Shown one piece after another: positions 8,414 to 17,040 of a stretch of DNA of 64,000 bases; positions within the stretch are counted from its first letter, which is position 1; the number at the start of each line of letters is the position of its first letter. The DNA is from a bacterium (GTDB lineage Bacteria; Bacillota; Clostridia; Lachnospirales; Lachnospiraceae). The stretch covers positions 81,498-145,497 of the forward strand of contig JAUNSO010000002.1 of NCBI GenBank assembly GCA_030539165.1, read 5' to 3'. The position numbers and the translations under genes were made by a program. The notes under the pieces are model-generated. The model saw only the letters and a list, made by a program, of their open reading frames with translations. It was not told where the DNA came from and did not search any database.

Positions 8414-8480
8414 CGTGTATTCGACCTTGTTCGATATGGCAGAATGGTGTAAAATAGTGGTATGACTAGGAGGGTGCAGC

Positions 8481-8819
8481 ATGGAGCCATTGTATGGAGA
8501 AATATGCAGATTAATTGAACTGTTAGATACTTTGTCAATAGAAGTACTGGAAAATGACTATCAAGAGTACGATCAAAATATTATGAAGTTTTCTGAAGAG
8601 ATGATCAATACATTTCCTAGAATTATCAAATCCTATACGCTTCCTGAGTTTAAAGAGGTTGCATCAGATGTCGGATACTGGAGTTCTCAACTGGAGCAAC
8701 TGTTGATGATGTTTCAGACTCCTGACCAGTTCAAGTTCATTGATACCATGAACTTCGAAACAAAGGAGAACCTGATTCTGTATAGTGAAATGATAAAGAA
8801 TATGGAGATAGATGCATGA
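8481..8819 (+). CDS. Small helical protein coupled to the Maf-type transferase
   Basis: This 112-aa acidic, all-helical protein has no signal peptide, membrane segment or recognised catalytic motif. The start is the ATG behind AGGAGGGTG. The stop overlaps the next start by 4 nt (ATGA), so it is translationally coupled to the Maf transferase that follows and probably works with it, for example as a chaperone or specificity subunit for flagellin. Its size and helical character resemble the N-terminal region of the second Maf protein and the small protein after glf, but sequence similarity to those is weak by eye. Confidence 0.75.
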   Translation: MEPLYGEICRLIELLDTLSIEVLENDYQEYDQNIMKFSEEMINTFPRIIKSYTLPEFKEVASDVGYWSSQLEQLLMMFQTPDQFKFIDTMNFETKENLILYSEMIKNMEIDA

Positions 8820-10654
8820 ACGAAGTAATCTGGAAACATAATATTGAGGCTTTAAGGATACATAATGCTATGGCTGCAGATGCATTGATGAAACAAGAGA
8901 AGACAACTCTTACGGTAGGCATCGACGAAGTATGTGACAAAAAGGTGCTTTATGCTGTTCAAGGTGATCAGACCTATCAACTGGATACTTTATACGATTC
9001 GGACAAACTGATGGACATGTGGTTTCGAAACCTTCCTAAATTCTATTTTCATTCCAAGGTACTATTGTTTGGACTGGGTAATGGTATGTATGTCAATAAA
9101 CTTCTGAAGGAGACCTCTGAGGATGTTATGATTATCATCTATGAACCGTCTCTTGATATCTTACATACAGTGCTGCACGAATTTGACCTTACTAACTTGC
9201 TGCGTTCAGAAAGAGTACATCTATTTATTAACGGTTATACAGGAGAAACGCTCGATGACCGCTTCAGTGAATTGCTTGAGTACACGGATATAGAAGACTT
9301 TATCTACAAATCTTATCTAAACTATAACAGAATATACGATAAAGAATACCAAGAGTATATGGCTGTACTGCAAAACGTATGCTCTGCGATTAATTCCTCA
9401 CAGTCCGTTATTGGACGTTATGGGAAGGACTATTATGAAAATACATTTGCCAATTTTCGTTTTTTTTTGGAGAGCAAATCTCTAAAAAGTCTGAATGAAC
9501 GAATCCCAAAGGACATACCGGCTATCATCGTAGCTGCAGGTCCATCTCTTGATAAAAATATCATGAAGTTGAAGGATGCTAAGGGAAAGGCTTTTATTAT
9601 AGCAGTTGACTCTGCACTCAGACCACTTGTACGTAACGGTATCATCCCGGATATTTGCATCAGTATAGATGGAAAGAAGAAAACGGCACACTTTGACGAT
9701 GAAGAGACAAGAGATATTCCTATGATTTGTTATTTGATCAGTCACAGGGAGATATTGCGAAGACATCGAGCAGAGAAGTTTTTCTTAAATGATCTGAATC
9801 ATCATATTCAGCATTTTCTTTCGCAAAATAATATGGTGCTGCCAATTGTTTCGAGTGGCGGCTCTGTGGCAAACGATGCCTTTTCAGTGGCTCAGATTCT
9901 TGGCTTTACAACCGTGATACTGATCGGTCAGGATTTGGCTCTGACTGATAATAAGTCACATGCAGATGCAACACTGGTCGGAGAATTGGGCTGGATGGCA
10001 GATCATTATGCAGACTTGATTGAGGTGGAGGGCATCAATGGAAAGCCAATTCTTTCAAAACCGGAATATAAGTTGTACTGCAACTGGTTTGAGGAGCAGA
10101 TCGAGAAATTTCCGGAAATTAAGGTGATAGATGCAACCGAGGGAGGTGCTATGATACATGGCAGTATCATTGAAACTCTGGAGGAAGCAATCAGAAACGA
10201 GTGTACGAGAACAGTGCCCGTCCAGGAAATGATAAAGGGCTGTGAGCAGTATTTTGATGAGAAAAGCAGGGCAAAACTGCTCCTATATATGCGAGAAACA
10301 CCTGAAAAACTGAACGAGTGTTATGCAAAGACAAAAACAGCACTACAATCCTACGAGAAGATGATTGACTGTGTGTATAAAGAGAAGTATAAGAACAAAG
10401 AGTTTGTAAAGCTGTTTCAAACGACAAAACAGATCGGTGAGGAACTGGATGCCTGTCCTGACATGGAGTATATCAGAAATCGTGTGCAGGAACAGACGAC
10501 AGCAATGCTCAAGGGCATTTACCATAACGAAGAAGATGAACGTTCAGAGTTACTCTCTGCATGTGAGAATGGAAAGAAATATCTTCAGATACTAAAAAAT
10601 GAGCTTGAAATAGTGATTCCGGATATAGAAAAGAAGATTATAGATTTGGGATGA
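8816..10654 (+). CDS. Motility-associated factor (Maf) glycosyltransferase, MptE-like/DUF115
   Basis: This 612-aa protein belongs to the Maf family, which attaches nonulosonic acids or related sugars to flagellin Ser/Thr in the cytoplasm before export. Visible landmarks are IIVAAGPSLDKN (about residue 236), the start of the DUF115/MptE-like nucleotide-binding core, then PDICISIDGKKK, SSGGSVANDAF (about 346) and GQDLALTDNKSHAD (about 374). The N-terminal third and the helical C-terminal tail are variable. It follows the flagellin pair and precedes a NeuB-type synthase, which fits a nonulosonate-like donor. The actual sugar cannot be read from sequence. Confidence 0.9.
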   Translation: MNEVIWKHNIEALRIHNAMAADALMKQEKTTLTVGIDEVCDKKVLYAVQGDQTYQLDTLYDSDKLMDMWFRNLPKFYFHSKVLLFGLGNGMYVNKLLKETSEDVMIIIYEPSLDILHTVLHEFDLTNLLRSERVHLFINGYTGETLDDRFSELLEYTDIEDFIYKSYLNYNRIYDKEYQEYMAVLQNVCSAINSSQSVIGRYGKDYYENTFANFRFFLESKSLKSLNERIPKDIPAIIVAAGPSLDKNIMKLKDAKGKAFIIAVDSALRPLVRNGIIPDICISIDGKKKTAHFDDEETRDIPMICYLISHREILRRHRAEKFFLNDLNHHIQHFLSQNNMVLPIVSSGGSVANDAFSVAQILGFTTVILIGQDLALTDNKSHADATLVGELGWMADHYADLIEVEGINGKPILSKPEYKLYCNWFEEQIEKFPEIKVIDATEGGAMIHGSIIETLEEAIRNECTRTVPVQEMIKGCEQYFDEKSRAKLLLYMRETPEKLNECYAKTKTALQSYEKMIDCVYKEKYKNKEFVKLFQTTKQIGEELDACPDMEYIRNRVQEQTTAMLKGIYHNEEDERSELLSACENGKKYLQILKNELEIVIPDIEKKIIDLG

Positions 10655-10672
10655 GATGTTTGGAGGGTATAC

Positions 10673-12361
10673 TTGAAAACAGTATTATGTATTATCGGTG
10701 AAGAATTATCTGCTGAAAACGAGGCAGCAATTTTGCAATATGACCAAGAAGATATATTGATTCATTTATATACAAATGCGATTAAGGAAGGCATTTCTAT
10801 TGGTACGATACTGGAATTGTTTGATCAAATAGAAATTGCCGAAGTAGCAACGAACCGATATCTGATGAGTGATATGCCCGATTATCTGACTACGGCCGAG
10901 GCATTGTATAGTGGCTTGTTTGGGAAATTTCTTTATTTACCCCATATGGGCAGAAATTATTCAACTGGAGATTTGATTCGTGAAGAAACAGACAAGAACA
11001 AAGTGCTGATTTTATCATATTTGGTTGAGATGCTGGCAGATCAACAGGATTTTCAACAAATGAATTACTTAGTATTGAATAGCAATGAATTTACACTGTA
11101 CAATCGTTATTACTATTGGCGGCAGACAATGAGAATACTTCTTCGTAAGAAAAATTTGAAGGATACGATTCAGTTAGAAGGGTTGTATCAGTCTATTTAT
11201 CAAGGTTATTATGATGCATGCAAAGATCTACTAAAACCAGTTTACAAGGAAACCCGCAGAAGAAACTTAATATATTTAATAACATTACAGTTTATCGGAT
11301 TGCAGCATCCACCGACCAGAAGTGCGCTAGAAAGAATCAGTGTATTAAGCAAGCAGTTGCAAAAACAAGTTAAGGTCATAAATACACGGGAACCTATGAC
11401 ACAGTTGGGCAAGTTTCCTATGTTTGCAGCAACGAAGGCCTCTTTAAATGAATCACTATTTGGTAGTAAAGAGTACCTATATGACGGGATGCAGTTTACT
11501 ATTGAACAGAGTACTCTGGATATGCCTGAGATTGGTGAAGTGCGAAAAATTTTGCAAGAGATACGCACAGAAAAACCTTATATGATTCTTGTGATGGGCA
11601 ATAGCAGCATTGTAGCTGATATGGCAGCGCACATAGTACCGGTCATTAATATTCCTGTAGTTTTTTCCTCAACAGTAGCTAGACCAGGTCAATATACAGC
11701 GATAGGCAGAAGATTTAGTTCGACGGAAAGACAACAGCTGTTTCATTCCGATTCTGTACCGACAAATATTATTGAGAGTACATTCTCTTTTTCTCTAAAA
11801 GAGCAGATAAATCATTATCAGAGGATAGATTTTCATTTACCGGAAGAACGGTTTTTACTATTGGTAGTGGGGACGAGACTTCACGATGAGGTAGACGTTG
11901 AGTTTATTGATACAATTAGACCGTTACTGCATGAGGGTGCTTTTTTGGTATTTGCAGGTCGATTTGACGGATACGAAAAAAGGTGTGAAGTGGATTCGGA
12001 TTTAAAGAATTTATCCACCTTTGTTGGATTTCAGGATGATATAATGGCCTTCGATGAACTGATGGATTTGTATGTTAATCCGAAACGATCTGGAGGTGGC
12101 TATTCGGTAATCGAGGCATTTTCCAAGGGCGTTCCGTGCATCACATTAAGGTATGGAGATATAGCAGCAGCGGCGGGAGATGAATTCTGTGTAGAGACTT
12201 ATATGGAAATGAGGGATAGTATCAGAAGGTATATGAATGATTCAGAGTTTTATCAGAATCAAGTAAAAAAAGCAAAGAGAAGAGTAACCGAAGTTACCGA
12301 TGCTGTTGGAGCATTACAGCACATTATGAAAGAAGCGGAGAGCAGAGAACTCTTTTTCTAA
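10673..12361 (+). CDS. GT-B fold glycosyltransferase
   Basis: This 562-aa protein has a C-terminal half resembling GT4-type transferases. LLLVVGTRLHDE opens the second Rossmann domain, followed by LVFAGRFDGYEK and the donor-site segment SGGGYSVIEAFSKGVPCITL with its two Glu-like positions. The N-terminal half matches nothing I recognise with confidence. The start is TTG, 12 nt after a TGGAGGGT site and 18 nt from the Maf gene, so the two are one operon. It probably extends the flagellin glycan; donor and acceptor are unknown. Confidence 0.75.
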   Translation: MKTVLCIIGEELSAENEAAILQYDQEDILIHLYTNAIKEGISIGTILELFDQIEIAEVATNRYLMSDMPDYLTTAEALYSGLFGKFLYLPHMGRNYSTGDLIREETDKNKVLILSYLVEMLADQQDFQQMNYLVLNSNEFTLYNRYYYWRQTMRILLRKKNLKDTIQLEGLYQSIYQGYYDACKDLLKPVYKETRRRNLIYLITLQFIGLQHPPTRSALERISVLSKQLQKQVKVINTREPMTQLGKFPMFAATKASLNESLFGSKEYLYDGMQFTIEQSTLDMPEIGEVRKILQEIRTEKPYMILVMGNSSIVADMAAHIVPVINIPVVFSSTVARPGQYTAIGRRFSSTERQQLFHSDSVPTNIIESTFSFSLKEQINHYQRIDFHLPEERFLLLVVGTRLHDEVDVEFIDTIRPLLHEGAFLVFAGRFDGYEKRCEVDSDLKNLSTFVGFQDDIMAFDELMDLYVNPKRSGGGYSVIEAFSKGVPCITLRYGDIAAAAGDEFCVETYMEMRDSIRRYMNDSEFYQNQVKKAKRRVTEVTDAVGALQHIMKEAESRELFF

Positions 12362-12386
12362 GATGGTAGTGGTTTTTATGTTAAGT

Positions 12387-12413
12387 TTATATTTAGAAAA
12401 CAGTAGCCGATAT
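12387..12413 (+). promoter_or_regulatory. Candidate sigma-28 promoter for the neuB-like gene
   Basis: GCCGATAT is a perfect -10-like element and is preceded at 11 nt by TTATATTT, which matches the -35 element at five of eight positions. It falls in the 98-nt gap before the NeuB-type gene. Confidence 0.6.
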
Positions 12414-12459
12414 ATATAGTAACAACAAGATTTCAAAATTTGAAAACGGGGTGAATGGT

Positions 12460-13968
12460 ATGAGTCAGAACAATCACATTTTTGAAGATCTGTTTATCTT
12501 TGAGATGGCAAACAGCCACCAGGGCAGTGTAGAGCATGGAAAAGATATCATCAAGGCAATGGGGAAGATCGCAAGAAAGCATAATATCAAGGCAGCGGTA
12601 AAGCTGCAGTACCGTGATCTGGATACGTTTATTCATCCTGACTACAAGGATCGGACAGATGTGAAGCATATACCGAGATTTATGAGTACGAGATTGAGTT
12701 ATGATCAGTTTACTGAGCTCGTAGATGCGGTTCGTGCGGAGGGTCTGGTGACCATGAGTACGCCGTTCGATGAGAAGGGCGTAGAGTGGTGTCTGGATCA
12801 GGGCATTGATATCATCAAGGTTGCCAGTTGTTCCTCACTTGACTGGCCATTGCTGGCAGCAGTAGCAGCATCAAAGAAACCGCTGATCATCTCAACCGGC
12901 GGTAAGACGATGGCAGATATAGATAAGCTGTATAATTTCTTTACCCATCGTGGGTGTGAGTTTGCATTTCTTCACTGCATCGCAGAATATCCCGCACCAC
13001 TAGATGGACTTCAGTTGAATTTTATAGACAGAATGAATAAACGATATCGTGATACAGTTATCGGATACTCAGGACATGAGGCACCGGATGAGAATATGGT
13101 TCCGATGCTTGCCATTGCAAAAGGTGCGCAGATCCTCGAGAGACATGTAGGGCTGCCGACAGAGACGATTAAGCTAAATGCATACTCTATGAATCCAGAA
13201 CAGGCAGATAAGTGGGTAGAGTCAGCACTGCTTGCCAAGGCTATGTGCACTACAAAAAAAGACAATGAAAAGTATATCAGTCAGGCTGAGATTGATTCAC
13301 TTCGTTCTCTGATGCGTGGTACATATGCAAAGCGTGACATCAAGGCAGGTGAGACCATGACCTCAGATGATGTGTTCTTTGCTATGCCGTGTGGCGAGAA
13401 ACAGATGACCAGCGGCGAGTTCAAATCTGATAAGACAGTTGCGACCAGAGATTACAAAATTAATGAGGAAATCTGTGAGACACCAAAGACAACGGGTGTC
13501 GGTATTGTCAGAAATGCCATTCATGATGCAAAGGGTATGTTGTATGAGGCAGGCATTGCGCTTGGTGAGGACTATGAAGTAGAGCTGTCACATCATTATG
13601 GAATTCCTCATTTCAGACAATATGGAGCCATTATCATCAACATCATCAATCGCGAATACTGCAAAAAATATATCATTGTACTGCCAGGACAGAAGCATCC
13701 GGAGCATGCACATCGGATTAAGGAAGAGACATTCCAACTGCTCTACGGAGATCTGGAGGTGGAGATTGACGGTAAGCCTGCGAAGAAGATGAAGCCCGGA
13801 GATATGCAGACGGTCTTACGCGGAGAGTATCATGCGTTCTCGTCTGTAGACGGAGCCATCTTTGAAGAGGTATCTACGCAGCATATGAAGAGTGATTCTT
13901 ATTACAGAGAAAAACGCATTAGCGATCTGGATCCGATGGAGAGAAAAACGTTCCTGAAAAAGTGGTAA
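12460..13968 (+). CDS. NeuB-family nonulosonate synthase with SAF and C-terminal cupin domains
   Basis: The protein is 502 aa in three parts. Residues 1-260 are a NeuB TIM barrel that condenses phosphoenolpyruvate with a hexose-type substrate (FIFEMANSHQGS with the N-x-H-x-G element, VTMSTPFDEKGVEW, IIKVASCSSLDWPLL, VIGYSGHE). Residues about 285-345 are an antifreeze-like SAF domain (RGTYAKRDIKAGETMTSDDV). Residues 350-502 are a cupin with a metal-binding set (HPEHAHRIKEETF and a later His). Ordinary NeuB proteins are about 340 aa and lack the cupin, so the fusion may epimerise, isomerise or hold the substrate. The start is the ATG behind GGGGTG; an in-frame GTG 9 nt upstream overlaps that site. 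Confidence 0.9.
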   Translation: MSQNNHIFEDLFIFEMANSHQGSVEHGKDIIKAMGKIARKHNIKAAVKLQYRDLDTFIHPDYKDRTDVKHIPRFMSTRLSYDQFTELVDAVRAEGLVTMSTPFDEKGVEWCLDQGIDIIKVASCSSLDWPLLAAVAASKKPLIISTGGKTMADIDKLYNFFTHRGCEFAFLHCIAEYPAPLDGLQLNFIDRMNKRYRDTVIGYSGHEAPDENMVPMLAIAKGAQILERHVGLPTETIKLNAYSMNPEQADKWVESALLAKAMCTTKKDNEKYISQAEIDSLRSLMRGTYAKRDIKAGETMTSDDVFFAMPCGEKQMTSGEFKSDKTVATRDYKINEEICETPKTTGVGIVRNAIHDAKGMLYEAGIALGEDYEVELSHHYGIPHFRQYGAIIINIINREYCKKYIIVLPGQKHPEHAHRIKEETFQLLYGDLEVEIDGKPAKKMKPGDMQTVLRGEYHAFSSVDGAIFEEVSTQHMKSDSYYREKRISDLDPMERKTFLKKW

Positions 13969-13973
13969 AATAA

Positions 13974-14023
13974 CTAATTCATCAAGAAAAGTCAGAGATA
14001 ATTGATTTTTCTTGACGAATTAG
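13974..14023 (+). promoter_or_regulatory. Long inverted repeat in the leader of the first dehydrogenase gene
   Basis: Two 17-base arms (13974-13990 and 14007-14023) are reverse complements with a single mismatch, around a 16-nt loop. The element begins 5 nt after the neuB-like stop and ends just before the GAGGAGG ribosome site of the next gene. No T-run follows the 3' arm, so it is not an ordinary terminator. An operator, an mRNA-stability hairpin or a processing site are alternatives. Confidence 0.7.
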
Positions 14024-14043
14024 TCAATGAGGAGGATATATCT

Positions 14044-15111
14044 ATGCATGCATATGTACTGCATGGAATTGATGATTTGAGATATGAACAGGCGGATATG
14101 CCTGATTTGAAGCCCGGATGGGCACTGATAGAGGTGATGGCAGCAGGCATCGGTAGTTCTGATGTTCCGCGTATCTTTGAGACCGGAGCCTATCATTACC
14201 CGATTATTCCGGGACATGAGATTGCAGGAGTAGTTCGCAATGTCGGTCTGTCAGAGGATAGAGAATGGGTAGATAAGAGAGTGGGTATCTTTCCTTTGAT
14301 ACCGTGTCGTGAGTGTGATCATTGCCGCAAGGAACTCTACGAAATCTGTGACAGCTATGATTATCTGGGCACCAGAAGGGACGGAGGCTTTGCCGAGTAT
14401 GTGGCAGTGCCCATCTGGAACCTGATCGAACTGCCGGACACGGTTGACTTCGCAGAGGCAGCAATGCTGGAGCCTATGGCAGCAGCTCTGCATGCTGTCA
14501 GACAACTGCCGTTGGATCAGATCAAATCATTGGTGATCTATGGGGCAGATCCGGTGGGATTATTAGCATGTCAGTGGGCAAGACTCTATGGAGTGGAGAG
14601 TATCTACATAGTAACAGAGATAGAAGGGCAGGCTCAGCTGGCACATGAGCTTGGTTTTCAGAAAGTGTGCAATGAATCAGAAGCCAATGCTCTGGAGTGG
14701 CTCTATGCCGAGACAGATGGCAGGATGGCAGATGCGGCAATTGAGAGTACCGGCAAAGGAGAGGCACTGGAACAGTGTCTGCTCAGTGTGACCGGACAGG
14801 GAACGATCCTGACACTTGCCAGTCCGACTGAGGATTATCATTTGAGCAAGGACATTTATTGGAAGCTTCTGCGCAGGCAGCTGCACATCGTCGGTACATG
14901 GAATTCACGTTTTTCAACGACGGAAGAGAATGAATGGAAAGATGTACTGGAAGCACTGACAGAAGGCCGCATCGATGCCATCTCCCTCGTGACTCACAAC
15001 TACCCCTTCAAGGAACTCATGGATGGCTTACTCGTAATGCGTGACAAAACCGAGTTCTACAGCAAGATCCTGATCAGTAAGAGCATCAAGACCCGTATGG
15101 GTGGGATGTAA
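14044..15111 (+). CDS. TarJ/GatD-like medium-chain dehydrogenase paralogue, probably catalytically altered
   Basis: This 355-aa zinc-type alcohol dehydrogenase is closely similar to the gene at 18897. The structural zinc cysteines are present (CRECDHCRKELYEIC), as is the catalytic-site PGHE. However, the catalytic zinc cysteine, normally in the segment ICGSD, is replaced: this copy reads AAGIGSSDVPRIFE where the paralogue reads AAGICGSDIPRIFE. The dinucleotide loop is also changed (YGADPVGLLA against YGAGPIGLLA). It may be a pseudoenzyme, a regulatory partner, or a relic. The start is the ATG behind GAGGAGGATATA. Similar TarJ enzymes reduce ribulose 5-phosphate to ribitol 5-phosphate. Confidence 0.85.
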   Translation: MHAYVLHGIDDLRYEQADMPDLKPGWALIEVMAAGIGSSDVPRIFETGAYHYPIIPGHEIAGVVRNVGLSEDREWVDKRVGIFPLIPCRECDHCRKELYEICDSYDYLGTRRDGGFAEYVAVPIWNLIELPDTVDFAEAAMLEPMAAALHAVRQLPLDQIKSLVIYGADPVGLLACQWARLYGVESIYIVTEIEGQAQLAHELGFQKVCNESEANALEWLYAETDGRMADAAIESTGKGEALEQCLLSVTGQGTILTLASPTEDYHLSKDIYWKLLRRQLHIVGTWNSRFSTTEENEWKDVLEALTEGRIDAISLVTHNYPFKELMDGLLVMRDKTEFYSKILISKSIKTRMGGM

Positions 15112-15231
15112 GGTGTTATGTAAATTGACAAGTATAAAGCTGATGAATATGGGATATTAATGCCGCATCATTGCAAAAATTTGATAATGTATAGGAAATG
15201 TGACGAAAATAAACTAATTATGTCATATGCA

Positions 15232-15260
15232 TTGACCTTCTGTTTTGGTGATCTTATAAT
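15232..15260 (+). promoter_or_regulatory. Sigma-A promoter
   Basis: TTGACC, a 17-nt spacer and TATAAT give a near-perfect housekeeping promoter ending 29 nt before the small coiled-coil gene. Confidence 0.88.
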
Positions 15261-15289
15261 GATTTCACGTGATGGAAGGAGGTGAAGAT

Positions 15290-15610
15290 ATGGATGAAGA
15301 GTTGGGTAAAACGTTGAATCTTATACTAATGAATCTTGACACAATAAATGGTCGCTTGAATAGAATGGATGATCGCTTTGACAAGACTGATGATCGCTTT
15401 GACAAGATGGAGGATGTCGTCAGAAATATGGGCATTAGGATAGAGAATGTGATTGAGAAGAATACAAAAACACTATTTGACGCATATGGTGTAGCACAGT
15501 CTCATTTTATCGACGAAACACGAATTGATAGGCTTGAGGAAACTGTAAAGTTACATGAGATTACAATTTGCAATCATTCAAGGCGACTAAATCAGGCACA
15601 TATCATGTAG
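15290..15610 (+). CDS. Small coiled-coil protein with RFDK repeats
   Basis: This 106-aa acidic helical protein carries tandem heptad-like units (NRMDDRFDKTDDRFDKMED), a pattern seen in many uncharacterised Firmicutes and phage-related small proteins. No enzymatic motif, signal or membrane segment is visible. The start is ATG after AAGGAGGTGA; an ORF seven codons longer is possible. It has its own sigma-A promoter and terminator inside a region otherwise fitted with flagellar promoters, so it is probably an independent cassette and not part of glycan synthesis. Confidence 0.7.
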   Translation: MDEELGKTLNLILMNLDTINGRLNRMDDRFDKTDDRFDKMEDVVRNMGIRIENVIEKNTKTLFDAYGVAQSHFIDETRIDRLEETVKLHEITICNHSRRLNQAHIM

Positions 15611-15637
15611 TGCAAATAATACAAAAGATAAACAATT

Positions 15638-15660
15638 AGTTGCCTCAGGCAACTTTCATT
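15638..15660 (+). terminator. Probable intrinsic terminator after the coiled-coil gene
   Basis: A perfect 7-bp stem (AGTTGCC pairing GGCAACT) with a TCA loop is followed by a weak T-rich tail (TTCATT). It lies 28 nt past the stop. Confidence 0.65.
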
Positions 15661-15661
15661 A

Positions 15662-15689
15662 TAAAGTTTCCGCTTTATTATGCCGATAA
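15662..15689 (+). promoter_or_regulatory. Sigma-28-type promoter upstream of the TagF-like gene
   Basis: TAAAGTTT and GCCGATAA are both exact consensus elements, separated by 12 instead of 11 nt. The following leader (15735-15783) carries three GGA-containing motifs, so CsrA control is conceivable but there is no clear hairpin. Confidence 0.72.
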
Positions 15690-15783
15690 AATATTATATC
15701 GAAATAGTAAACCATTTTGATAAGACAGATCAAAGAACTGGAACAGATGAACGAAATCGAATGGAATCGGGCGGGAATCGAGT

Positions 15784-17022
15784 ATGGGCAAGATGAAGAT
15801 AGGAGAGAGAATCAAATATTGGTCACAGCTGTTGCTACTGCCAATATATGGTCTCTCTTTTTTGATGCCTAGAAATAAGAAAATATGGCTCTTTGGAAGT
15901 ACCTTCGGCAGACGATTTGCAGACAATCCACGTTATTTCTATTTATACCTGTGTCAGCATCCTGAGGAAGGTATCAGACCTATTTGGATCAGCCATAACC
16001 AGCAGGTGATTGAACTACTGAATCAAAAAGGATTCGAGGCATATCATTACAAGAGCCTCAAGGGAATCTGGTATTGCCTAAGGGGGAAAATTTATATCTT
16101 TGATAATTACTCCAAGGATATTAATTTCTGGACATCCGGTGGCGCAGTCAAGTTCAACCTGTGGCATGGCACCGGCAATAAAAAGGCAAATCATGATAAC
16201 CTGTTTGACAGAGTCAGACATCCAAGAAATCTGTGGGAAAGATTCACAACCTTTCCAAGAAGATTATCAGACGAAAAGCCTCACCATTATACACTGGCCA
16301 CATCGGAACCTCTTGCCATCATTTCCATGTCCGTATTCAATACAACAAGAGACCACATTATTGTAGATGGATATCCACGAAATGATGCAATGATGAGCAC
16401 GGCGGATGGATTGTATCATGATTTTATGTGTGTTATGACTGCGGAGGAGGAGAAAATCTGTAAGCGGGTGTTGGAATGGAAAAGGCAAGGGCTTCGAATT
16501 GACTTCTATATGCCGACCTTCCGGGATTCCGAAACAGATTTCTTTGAAGTGATGGATCTGCAGAAGTTTAATGAATTTTTGAAAGAGAACCGGATTATGT
16601 TCCTCATAAAGCTGCATCCGAAGTCAAAGCTGAAGAAGCAGTTTGCGGGAATCGAGTATTCCAATATCCATAACATTGATGGTGAGAACGATCCATATAC
16701 CTTTATGGGATATGTGGATATGCTGACAGCGGATTATTCTTCTGTGTATTCAGATTTTATGCTGCTCGACAGACCAGTTGTAGCATTTCATTATGATTAT
16801 GAGAAATATCATGGAAATACCAGAGATGAATATGTTCCGTTTGATGAATACATGCCGGAGCGTAAGGCGGTCACGATGGATGAATTGATGAAAGCGACTG
16901 TAGAAGTATTGAATGATGATCAGTATAAAGAAAAACGAAAGGTATCCCGGGACAGAATGTTTCTGTACCAGGATGCAGAAGCAACAACACGGCTGATTCA
17001 GAAGGTTAGGAAAATTATATAG
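15784..17022 (+). CDS. CDP-glycerol/CDP-ribitol glycerophosphotransferase-like protein (TagF/TarL family)
   Basis: This 412-aa protein belongs to the family that transfers polyol phosphate from a CDP-polyol to an acceptor, best known in teichoic acid synthesis. Visible motifs are LWHGTGNKKANHDN (about residue 124), the catalytic-type His segment, FYMPTFRDSETDFF (about 240), IKLHPKSKLKKQ, and MLTADYSSVYSDFMLLDRPV (about 313), all in family order. It lies among flagellar glycosylation genes behind a flagellar-type promoter and 18 nt upstream of an FkbM gene. The acceptor may therefore be the flagellin glycan and not wall teichoic acid; that is inference. Confidence 0.88.
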   Translation: MGKMKIGERIKYWSQLLLLPIYGLSFLMPRNKKIWLFGSTFGRRFADNPRYFYLYLCQHPEEGIRPIWISHNQQVIELLNQKGFEAYHYKSLKGIWYCLRGKIYIFDNYSKDINFWTSGGAVKFNLWHGTGNKKANHDNLFDRVRHPRNLWERFTTFPRRLSDEKPHHYTLATSEPLAIISMSVFNTTRDHIIVDGYPRNDAMMSTADGLYHDFMCVMTAEEEKICKRVLEWKRQGLRIDFYMPTFRDSETDFFEVMDLQKFNEFLKENRIMFLIKLHPKSKLKKQFAGIEYSNIHNIDGENDPYTFMGYVDMLTADYSSVYSDFMLLDRPVVAFHYDYEKYHGNTRDEYVPFDEYMPERKAVTMDELMKATVEVLNDDQYKEKRKVSRDRMFLYQDAEATTRLIQKVRKII

Positions 17023-17040
17023 AGACTCGAGGAGGATTTC

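Noticed and set aside
8428..8437. A GATAT element before the first small helical gene as a sigma-28 promoter
   Set aside because: The -10-like TTCGATAT is fair, but no -35-like element lies at 11 or 12 nt, so it was not listed.
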